Part shown: one piece after another, positions 8,313-14,887 of the stretch
Layout of the letters: each line of letters opens with the position of its first letter
Numbering within the stretch: position 1 is the stretch's first letter
Assembly: GCA_017303675.1 (NCBI GenBank)
Contig: JAFLBX010000002.1
Coordinates: 186,001 to 250,000 of the forward strand
From: Ignavibacteria bacterium
Lineage (GTDB): Bacteria > Bacteroidota > Ignavibacteria > Tepidaquicellales > OLB5
Length of the DNA: 64,000 nucleotides
Direction of reading: 5' to 3'
The notes under the pieces: generated by a model
Database searches by the model: none
What the model was told of the DNA's origin: nothing
The model's input: only the letters and a program-made list of their open reading frames with translations
Translations under genes and position numbers: made by a program

Positions 8313-8440
8313 ATTCGATAATTCCTTACTAATAATGTATATTTAGCGGAACTATTATTTTCACCGCTTATTGAGTAACCGCTTAACAATTAATTTTTCA
8401 CAAGATACCCTTTCCCGTTTATTTCACAATAAATACAAGT

Positions 8441-8448
8441 TATATTTG
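8441..8448 (+). promoter_or_regulatory. Probable -7 promoter box for the 8484-10082 pair
   Basis: TATATTTG matches the Bacteroidota -7 consensus TAnnTTTG, 35 bases upstream of the 8484 ATG. No TTG is seen at the -33 position. Confidence 0.45.
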
Positions 8449-8483
8449 GGTAACCTAATATCAGGTAAATTAATACTCATTTT

Positions 8484-9338
8484 ATGAATATAAATAATTT
8501 ATCTTCCATCCTCCTTGCAGCACTTTTTATCTTAAGTACCGCTTTCACATCCGTATCTTTCTCACAGGAAGAAGTTGTAATGGATTCAATTATCACAGGC
8601 GGCAAATACCGCATAACACTGTATACCGATAAAGAAATCATCGGTAAGGTAACAAAACAGGATTCCGTTTACGTTTACATGTCAACCGATGAAGGCACTG
8701 TCCGCATCCGTCATGAAGATATCTTCAGTGTATCAAAAAGCACAGTGCCAAGGCTAATGGCTGCAATGTTCACCCTGGGCGGAGGTATTCTATTGCGCGG
8801 TGGCGGTAATTATTACAACAGCTACAACGATGAAAATAAGCCGGGGTATTCGTTCCAGGTAACCGGATTATATCCTTTCAGTGAAAATAAAGCTATTCGC
8901 ATTGATATCAGCTACAGCCGCTTCAACAGAACTATGTATGACTATTATTACTATTATACCTCACCGCCGGAAAATTCTAAACAGGATATTGATTTTTATA
9001 ACGCCTATGCCCAAATAATTTTTGGAGATTTTAATACCCGCACTAATTTCAGTGTTTATGGAATTGCTGGTGTAGGGTTAATGCATATTAATGAGGGTGA
9101 TTATAAATATACCTATTATAACTATTATGATTCAACCTACACAACACAGACCCGGAACGGCTACAATTATACCAATTTCAGCATGACAATAGGCGGTGGG
9201 CTTAGATTCAAGATTAATAACAGGCTCGGCATATTTACAGAAATTCAGTATAACATGACAGCATACGAGGGCTTTTTCTGGTTCTTCGGAGGCGGCAACT
9301 TCCCCATAAGAGGCGGTTTAACTTACACTTTCTTTTAA
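8484..9338 (+). CDS. Outer-membrane beta-barrel-like protein with N-terminal Sm/SH3-like domain
   Basis: A 284-residue protein. A signal peptide (residues 1-27, ending VSFS|QEE) is followed by a small beta-rich domain about 37-86 (YRITLYTDKEIIGKVTKQDS, then RIRHEDIFSVSKS). The same domain type recurs in the next gene. From about residue 95 the sequence is rich in Tyr, Asn and Gly with alternating hydrophobic pattern and ends in LTYTFF, a C-terminal aromatic typical of outer-membrane barrels. It is probably an outer-membrane protein of unknown role. The next gene starts 12 bases after its stop and its ribosome-binding site overlaps the stop, so the two form an operon. Confidence 0.65.
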   Translation: MNINNLSSILLAALFILSTAFTSVSFSQEEVVMDSIITGGKYRITLYTDKEIIGKVTKQDSVYVYMSTDEGTVRIRHEDIFSVSKSTVPRLMAAMFTLGGGILLRGGGNYYNSYNDENKPGYSFQVTGLYPFSENKAIRIDISYSRFNRTMYDYYYYYTSPPENSKQDIDFYNAYAQIIFGDFNTRTNFSVYGIAGVGLMHINEGDYKYTYYNYYDSTYTTQTRNGYNYTNFSMTIGGGLRFKINNRLGIFTEIQYNMTAYEGFFWFFGGGNFPIRGGLTYTFF

Positions 9339-9350
9339 AGGAGCTGCCAT

Positions 9351-10082
9351 ATGAAAAATGCTGTTATTTTTACGGTGCTGTTCCTGCTGATGCCGGTAAT
9401 TATTCAAGCTCAAACTTCCGATACACTTCGTGAAGGAAGAAATTGCAAAGTAGTTTTATATAACGGCTACCAGGCAGAAGGAACAATTACTGAGCGGGGA
9501 AGCGATACTGTAAAATTCAAAACAGATGTAATAATTCTTTCAATTCCGGTAAAGGATATTAAGTTCGTCATGAACCCGGAGTTTGAGCTCTCAGATATTG
9601 AAGAAATTGATACCCTTGATCATAACCGCATACCTGTTGTTGAAGAAAAGATTGATACAACTGCTGAATGTATTTTATATTTCCATAATAAGAAAGTATA
9701 CAATAATGTACAGCTTATTGTTGATACTGATTCAACACTTAAGGTCATCAAAGGTGATCAATCAAAGATAATAAATATTGCCGGAATTCGGAAGATCGTT
9801 TTTAAACCACCGGCTCCATTTGGAAGAGGTTATCTGATCGGCTCGGGTATTGGTTTTTTGAGTGTGTTTATTCCTCTGGCATTATTTATTGACAAAGGGA
9901 CAGAAAATTATAGCGGTATAGGTGCAGGTATTATATTCGGATTAGTATGTTCTGTTCCTGCCGGATTAATAGGAGGGATTGTAGGCGTCTTAAGTGCTTA
10001 CGATGATGTTTACCTTTTTGATAACGGGATTTACCCGCAAAAGATCAAACGCATCAAACACGCAATGTCCAAACATTATTGA
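9351..10082 (+). CDS. Envelope protein with two Sm/SH3-like repeats and a membrane hairpin
   Basis: A 243-residue protein with a signal peptide (residues 1-20, ending IIQA|QTS). It then carries two related small beta domains: about 31-70 (CKVVLYNGYQAEGTITERGS) and about 103-143 (CILYFHNKKVYNNVQLIVDT). Two Gly-rich membrane segments follow (about 155-175 and 185-215). The beta domain matches that of the protein encoded just upstream. A strong AAAGGAG site precedes ATG 9351. Function unknown. The two proteins may act together in the envelope. Confidence 0.6.
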   Translation: MKNAVIFTVLFLLMPVIIQAQTSDTLREGRNCKVVLYNGYQAEGTITERGSDTVKFKTDVIILSIPVKDIKFVMNPEFELSDIEEIDTLDHNRIPVVEEKIDTTAECILYFHNKKVYNNVQLIVDTDSTLKVIKGDQSKIINIAGIRKIVFKPPAPFGRGYLIGSGIGFLSVFIPLALFIDKGTENYSGIGAGIIFGLVCSVPAGLIGGIVGVLSAYDDVYLFDNGIYPQKIKRIKHAMSKHY

Positions 10083-10407
10083 ACGAATTCTAAATTGCTT
10101 TTGTAGAGACGTCCCGCCGGGACGTCTAAATAAATAATTCGATGTTGCCGAGCCCTTTCAGGGCTCGTGATAAATCGTTAAATTTCAAACGAAGCCTGAA
10201 AGGCTTCGACTACGAAGTTAAAAATCCCAAAGTATATTTGTAGTCGAGCCCTTTCAGGGCTCGTGGTTAAATTGTATATCTCCAAACAAAGCTGAAATGG
10301 CATCAACTTCAAGATATTTGTCGCGCTGAGCGAAGTCGAAGCGTGTAAGTGTATCAATTACTTTACATCACCTCCAGAGCAAATAATTCTGGAGTAAAAA
10401 TAACCAC
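10083..10407. repeat. Gene-free stretch with palindromic repeats
   Basis: Contains GACGTCCCGCCGGGACGTC (10107-10125), a perfect hairpin; two copies of the GAGCCCTTTCAGGGCTCG palindrome (about 10149 and 10244); GAAGCCTGAAAGGCTTC (about 10193); and the sequence GCGCTGAGCGAAGTCGAAGC (about 10322). The same families recur near 17884-18130 and 36085-36340. No open reading frame is convincing here. Confidence 0.7.
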
Positions 10408-10410
10408 AAC

Positions 10411-10433
10411 AAAAAAAGGGGGCAACAGCCCCC
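10411..10433 (-). terminator. Rho-independent terminator of the cbpA-like gene
   Basis: Reading the minus strand, GGGGGC-TGTT-GCCCCC is followed by seven T residues, 19 bases after the stop of the 10452-11411 gene. Confidence 0.8.
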
Positions 10434-10451
10434 TTAAATTAACAATTGATC

Positions 10452-11411
10452 CTATTTCTTCCTCAAATCCCTTAATTGCTCAAACAATTTCTTTTCTTCC
10501 TGTGTCAGGTCTTTCGGGGTCTGCAGGTCTATCTTAACAAACAGGTCGCCATGCTGTGAATCTTTGCCGTACTTTGGCATACCCAAACCGCCCAGCCTCA
10601 GAGTTTTACCATTTGATGTTTCAGGGGGAATAGTAATTTTTATCTTACCTTTTAGTGTAGTTACATCAAGCTTGCCGCCTAACACTGCGGTATAAATATC
10701 TACCGGCAGGTCCATATACAGGTCATCATCTATCCGGTTATATAACGCATGTTTTTCAAGTTTTAATGTAAGCAGCAGGTCACCGTTCGGACCGTTATTA
10801 TGGCCGGGGTATCCTTTGCCTGCAAGCTTGAGCGTTTGGCCGTCATACGCGCCTTTTTTTATCTTCAGCTTTATTGTCTGGCCGCCAAGCTCAAACAATT
10901 TTTCTGCACCGTTGTAAGCATCTTCAAGTGTAATGGGCAGCTCAGCCTGCATATCTTCGCCCTTAAGCTGCTGCTTTCTTCCGCCGCGCTGCTTAGAGCC
11001 GGTAAACCCGGAGCCTGCTCCGCCAAAAAATGCCTCGAAGAAATCACTGAAACCGCCACCTCCGCCGCCAAAAGCACTTGAAAAATCACCGAAATTCGTG
11101 CTGTAAGTCTGGCCGCCATTGCCTCCGTATTGCTGCTGGTATTTACCCCAGTCAAAACCGCCGCCACCGCCGCCGCCCTGCTGGTATGCTTTCCAGTTTG
11201 AGCCAAGCTCATCGTATTTTTTACGTTTTTCAGGATCGCCAATCACCTCATTCGCTTCGTTGACTTCTTTGAATTTTGCCTCAGCGGCTTTATCGCCCGG
11301 ATTTTTATCAGGGTGATATTTCATTGCAAGCTTGCGGAACGCTTTTTTTATCTCATCCTGTGAAGCTGATTTTGAAACTCCTAATACTTTATAATAATCT
11401 TTATAATCCAT
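10452..11411 (-). CDS. cbpA: DnaJ-family cochaperone, CbpA type
   Basis: A 319-residue J-protein. The J domain occupies residues 1-70 ([20 protein letters not shown]) with the essential HPD motif in [11 protein letters not shown] Gly/Gln/Phe-rich linker spans about 75-140. There is no CxxCxGxG zinc-finger region, so this is a class B protein like CbpA. The C-terminal substrate-binding region (about 155-310) carries [17 protein letters not shown] and [12 protein letters not shown]. It would stimulate DnaK ATPase and deliver unfolded clients in the cytoplasm. No dnaK or grpE is adjacent. On the minus strand TAAATTTG ends two bases before the ATG, raising the possibility of a leaderless transcript. 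Confidence 0.9.
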   Translation of the reverse strand: MDYKDYYKVLGVSKSASQDEIKKAFRKLAMKYHPDKNPGDKAAEAKFKEVNEANEVIGDPEKRKKYDELGSNWKAYQQGGGGGGGFDWGKYQQQYGGNGGQTYSTNFGDFSSAFGGGGGGFSDFFEAFFGGAGSGFTGSKQRGGRKQQLKGEDMQAELPITLEDAYNGAEKLFELGGQTIKLKIKKGAYDGQTLKLAGKGYPGHNNGPNGDLLLTLKLEKHALYNRIDDDLYMDLPVDIYTAVLGGKLDVTTLKGKIKITIPPETSNGKTLRLGGLGMPKYGKDSQHGDLFVKIDLQTPKDLTQEEKKLFEQLRDLRKK

Positions 11412-11464
11412 ACCAAATTTATAATTCTAATTTTAATCTGTATAGTTCCTTAAATTTCAGCTTT

Positions 11465-11917
11465 TCAGATTTTATCTGAGCGCCAGTAAAAATAACTGTG
11501 CATATCATCTATGAACCAGCCTGTTTTTTTATATAATGCTTTTGCAGGATGGTTTTCATTCTGTGTTTCAAGCGCCATACCCGTTGCCCCGGTTTCACGG
11601 ACAAGCTCCTTGCTTTTTTCTATAAGCTTTTCAGCTACGCCTTTTTTCCTGTGTATAATATCTACATATAGATCGTTCAGCAGCCACATTCTTTTCATAC
11701 CCACCGATGTGAAAAGAGGGTAGAGCTGAACAAATCCCATTGCTTCATTATTTTCATCAAGCGCCAGGTAAATTACGGACTCGTTATTTTTCATTCTATC
11801 ATTTATGAACTTCAGCGCGCCGTCAATATCCGGTTCCTGGTCGTAAAATACGCGGTAGTCATTAAATAGTTTTGCCGCCTGTTCAAGTTCTGCAAGTGTA
11901 GCCTGTATTATCTTCAT
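11465..11917 (-). CDS. GNAT-family N-acetyltransferase
   Basis: A 150-residue GNAT protein. The acetyl-CoA binding region is visible as LLNDLYVDIIHRKKGVAEKL (about residues 79-98), the family's motif A with R/Q-x-x-G-x-A form, followed by ALETQNENHPAKALYKKTGW (about 118-138), the motif B acceptor-side pattern. Substrate cannot be deduced. ATG 11917. It is encoded on the same strand as the gene upstream (pta) but 128 bases separate them, including a palindromic repeat. It may be transcribed on its own. Confidence 0.85.
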   Translation of the reverse strand: MKIIQATLAELEQAAKLFNDYRVFYDQEPDIDGALKFINDRMKNNESVIYLALDENNEAMGFVQLYPLFTSVGMKRMWLLNDLYVDIIHRKKGVAEKLIEKSKELVRETGATGMALETQNENHPAKALYKKTGWFIDDMHSYFYWRSDKI

Positions 11918-11932
11918 TTGATTTTTTCAGTA

Positions 11933-11952
11933 ATACCCGCGAAAGCGGGTAT
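11933..11952. repeat. Palindromic repeat related to the ends of the 170-bp element
   Basis: ATACCCGCGAAAGCGGGTAT is a perfect hairpin matching the terminal palindrome of the repeat copies at 7043 and 7628. It is an isolated end, upstream of the acetyltransferase gene. Confidence 0.75.
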
Positions 11953-12045
11953 CTATTATTGAAATTAATTTTATATTATTAAACTTTGATTTGTTAAAAT
12001 ATAACAGAAAAAATATTTTTTTTTGAAAATCTGAATTTGCTGCAT

Positions 12046-13011
12046 TCAGTTCATTGCAGCTATTATACACATATTAACAATATCCGCTGCGCTGCAGCCA
12101 CGGCTTAGATCCATTACAGGTTTTGCCAGACCCTGAACTATCGGTCCCGTCGCAATTGCACCGCCGATTCGTTCGGTTATTTTATACGCAATATTCCCAG
12201 CATTCAGGTCAGGGAATATAAATACATTGGCAGCTCCCTTTAATTTACCCTTCGGGTCTTTTCTTTTTGCTACTTCCGGCAAGAATGCAGTATCGAACTG
12301 CATTTCACCATCACAAATTAATCCCGGCATTTTTTTTCGGGTGATGTGCAATGCTTTTAATACTTTTTCCGTTGATGAATCCTTTGCACTGCCTTTTGTC
12401 GAAAAGCTCAGAAATGCTGTCCTTGGCTTAATTCCGGTCAGCTTCTTAAAATTCATGGAAGTTTGAATCGCAATATCACTCAGCTGCTCCGCTGTTGGAT
12501 TGGGGAGAACCCCGCAATCGCCGTAAGCTAAAGCTTTGCCGTAAAACCTGCTGCTTTTCGGAAAGTTCATTAAGAAAAATGATGAAACAGTTTTATTACC
12601 TTTGCTTAATCCAATTGTCTGAATAGCGCTTCTTAACACATTGCCTGTAGAGTAAACACTCCCGGCTACAACTGAATCTGCGTAATTGTTCTTTAGCAGC
12701 ATACAGGCAAATGTCAGCGGATCTGTCATTGAAACCCGCGCTGTATCCGTTTTGAATCCGGGGTCTTTTTTCCTCCGCATGGCTGCATATTCATCAATAA
12801 ATTGTTCAGAAAATCCAAGATCGATAATATCAAGCCCGTCCTGCTCTGGCAGCTTAATATTTTTACCTGTATAAATAAAAATTATCTTCGCAAGCTTTTT
12901 CTTCAGGATCACTTTAGCCGCCTCTATCACCCTGGGATCATATGATTCAGGCAGAATAATAGTTTTCTTCTTGCGCTTCGCCGTTGCTTCTAATTTTTTG
13001 AATATATCCAA
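12046..13011 (-). CDS. pta: Phosphate acetyltransferase
   Basis: A 321-residue protein matching the catalytic PTA/PTB domain: KKTIILPESYDPRVIEAAKV at the N-terminus, SVVAGSVYSTGNVLRSAIQT in the middle, and ANVFIFPDLNAGNIAYKITE then GGAIATGPIVQGLAKPVMDL near the C-terminus. It interconverts acetyl-CoA and acetyl phosphate in the cytoplasm. The length matches single-domain Pta enzymes, without the N-terminal regulatory domain of E. coli Pta. The start is TTG 13011; no ATG, GTG or earlier candidate occurs in frame. It lies 30 bases downstream of mnmA on the same strand. No acetate kinase gene is adjacent. Confidence 0.92.
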   Translation of the reverse strand: MDIFKKLEATAKRKKKTIILPESYDPRVIEAAKVILKKKLAKIIFIYTGKNIKLPEQDGLDIIDLGFSEQFIDEYAAMRRKKDPGFKTDTARVSMTDPLTFACMLLKNNYADSVVAGSVYSTGNVLRSAIQTIGLSKGNKTVSSFFLMNFPKSSRFYGKALAYGDCGVLPNPTAEQLSDIAIQTSMNFKKLTGIKPRTAFLSFSTKGSAKDSSTEKVLKALHITRKKMPGLICDGEMQFDTAFLPEVAKRKDPKGKLKGAANVFIFPDLNAGNIAYKITERIGGAIATGPIVQGLAKPVMDLSRGCSAADIVNMCIIAAMN

Positions 13012-13041
13012 TATAAATTCGTAATTGCTAATTGTTCATTG

Positions 13042-14142
13042 TTAATTGCAAATTGTCTGTATGATCCCGCCGCCAATCAGGTCATCGCCGTCATAAAATA
13101 CCGCTGACTGGCCAGGTGTAATTGCTTTTTTAGGCTCATCAAATATAACTTTAATTTCATTATCATTTAACTGCTCAATTACTGCCGCAGAGCCTTTATC
13201 TTTATACCTTATCTTTACAACCGCTTTAATTGGATTGTTCAGCGCAGCATACTTCTGCAGGTTAATATCACTGCAAATAAATACCCTGTTGTATATACCT
13301 GCTTCATCATCAACATAAATTACATTATTATCAGCATCAATTTTAGAAACATAAACCGGCTTGCCCAGTGATACTTCAAGTCCGCGCCTCTGGCCGATAG
13401 TATAGTTAATATAGCCCTTATGCTTGCCAATTTTTTTATTGTGATAAATAATATCACCGCCTTCGATTGCATGTTTCAGCTCAGGCTTTCTTATCTGTAT
13501 CAGCTGCCTGTAGTCATCGTTGGGTACAAAGCATATTTCCTGTGAGTCGGGAATATCCGCTGATTTCATCCCAAGCTCTTTTGCAATTTCGCGTATCTTT
13601 GTTTTTTGATATCCCCCAAGCGGAAACAGTGTTCTGCCAAGTGCGTATTGTGAAACCTGCCATAAGGCGTAGGACTGGTCTTTGCTCATATCAGCGGACC
13701 TGCTAATAAAATACCTGCCGGTTTCATTACTTTTCCCAAGCTGTGCGTAGTGACCCGTAGCGATATAATCCGCTCCAAGCTCAACTGCTTTTTCAAGCAG
13801 CGCGCCCCATTTAATTTCTTTATTGCATAACACACATGGGTTGGGGGTATGACCCTTTAAATACTCATCAATGAAATTAGAAATTACTACATCATTGAAC
13901 CTGCCTGTAAAATCCATGGTGTAATGCGGAAAACCAAGCTGGTTAGCAACGTTGCGTGCGCTGTAAATTGTCTCAAGCGAGCAGCAGCCTGAATCCTTCT
14001 CCGGGATATCATCAAATCCCCAGGTTTTCATGGTTACCCCTATTAATTTATAGCCCTCTTCTTTAAGCAGCCAGGCTGCAACGGATGAATCAACCCCGCC
14101 GCTCATTGCCACAAGTACCGTTTTTTGTGAATTTTCAGTCAT
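13042..14142 (-). CDS. mnmA: tRNA-specific 2-thiouridylase MnmA
   Basis: A 366-residue protein with the PP-loop ATP-binding motif VAMSGGVDSSVAAWLLKEEG at the N-terminus. Both catalytic cysteine motifs are present: TPNPCVLCNKEIKW (about residues 95-108) and DSQEICFVPNDDY (about 194-206). NYTIGQRRGLEVS and the C-terminal barrel follow. It thiolates uridine 34 of tRNAs for Lys, Glu and Gln. The ATG at 14142 is upstream of pta, with 30 bases between them, so the two may share a transcript. It diverges from the Lys-rich protein gene. Confidence 0.97.
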   Translation of the reverse strand: MTENSQKTVLVAMSGGVDSSVAAWLLKEEGYKLIGVTMKTWGFDDIPEKDSGCCSLETIYSARNVANQLGFPHYTMDFTGRFNDVVISNFIDEYLKGHTPNPCVLCNKEIKWGALLEKAVELGADYIATGHYAQLGKSNETGRYFISRSADMSKDQSYALWQVSQYALGRTLFPLGGYQKTKIREIAKELGMKSADIPDSQEICFVPNDDYRQLIQIRKPELKHAIEGGDIIYHNKKIGKHKGYINYTIGQRRGLEVSLGKPVYVSKIDADNNVIYVDDEAGIYNRVFICSDINLQKYAALNNPIKAVVKIRYKDKGSAAVIEQLNDNEIKVIFDEPKKAITPGQSAVFYDGDDLIGGGIIQTICN

Positions 14143-14191
14143 TTATGCAAAATACCTATAATTTACTAACTATAAAAGATGAAAAATTGGG

Positions 14192-14221
14192 TTGTTATTG
14201 GTTTAAAATCCTTTATATTTG
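14192..14221 (+). promoter_or_regulatory. Bacteroidota-type promoter of the Lys-rich protein gene
   Basis: TTG (14192-14194), exactly 19 bases, then TATATTTG (14214-14221) is a full match to the TTG-N19-TAnnTTTG promoter of Bacteroidota housekeeping sigma factor. It is 43 bases upstream of the ATG, with AGGGGGG as ribosome-binding site. Confidence 0.75.
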
Positions 14222-14263
14222 CATTGATTTACTAATTTAAATTACTCGAAAGGGGGGTAATAA

Positions 14264-14737
14264 ATGACCAAAAGATCATTTCTCGTATGGGCAATGGTAT
14301 TCATATTTGGTATCGCCAGCCTGCCTGTTGTTGGTTTTTCTGCAGAAAGCAAGCAAACTGCTAATACCGAATTAACAAAGAAGAAAAAGCCCAAAAAGAA
14401 ATTTTCCAAAAAGAAAAAATCTTTAAAGAAAAAGAAAGGCTCAAAAAAGAAGTATTCCGGAGGAAAAAAGAAGTACTCTAAGAAGAAAAAGTACACCGGA
14501 AAAAAGAAGTATTCTAAGAAGAAAAAATATAATAAAAAGAAAAAATATTCTTCAAAGAAGAAAAAAAGCTACAAAAGAAAATATACCGCTCCTAAGACCA
14601 ACAGCAGCAATGTTGAGTACAGGAACTACAAAAGATCAAATGATCCTGAAAACAGCGGTAACAACGAAGTGAATATCGAAAAGATAGCTCCTTCAAAAGA
14701 GATCAGGAAAGAACCTAAAAAAGAAGGCGAAAACTAA
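14264..14737 (+). CDS. Secreted lysine-rich low-complexity protein
   Basis: A 157-residue protein with a signal peptide (about residues 1-27, ending VVGFSA|ESK). Residues about 38-113 consist almost entirely of Lys with Tyr, Ser and Gly in repeats of the type KKKYSKKKKYTGKKKYS. A mixed polar tail rich in Asn, Glu and Lys follows. The composition resembles histone-H1-like or polycation proteins, but the signal peptide puts it outside the cytoplasm, where it could bind lipopolysaccharide, extracellular DNA or peptidoglycan; that is inference. It has its own perfect promoter, strong ribosome-binding site and terminator, so it is probably well expressed. Confidence 0.8.
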   Translation: MTKRSFLVWAMVFIFGIASLPVVGFSAESKQTANTELTKKKKPKKKFSKKKKSLKKKKGSKKKYSGGKKKYSKKKKYTGKKKYSKKKKYNKKKKYSSKKKKSYKRKYTAPKTNSSNVEYRNYKRSNDPENSGNNEVNIEKIAPSKEIRKEPKKEGEN

Positions 14738-14761
14738 GATCTTTTATCAATTGAAAGATAT

Positions 14762-14796
14762 AAAGCCCCGTAAGTTAACACTTGCGGGGCTTTTTG
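14762..14796 (+). terminator. Rho-independent terminator after the Lys-rich gene
   Basis: AAAGCCCCG and CGGGGCTTTTT form a stem with a T tail, 25 bases after the stop. Confidence 0.9.
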
Positions 14797-14887
14797 TTTG
14801 TGTTAATTGACAAGTCAATTTTGCATTTAATTTTAATTTAATAATTCGGATAATTGCTTATTCTACTCATAAAAACGGAGCGTAAAA

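Noticed and set aside
14242-14496. Phe-rich minus-strand frame
   Set aside because: It is the antisense of the Lys-rich gene (AAG codons read as CTT/TTC).
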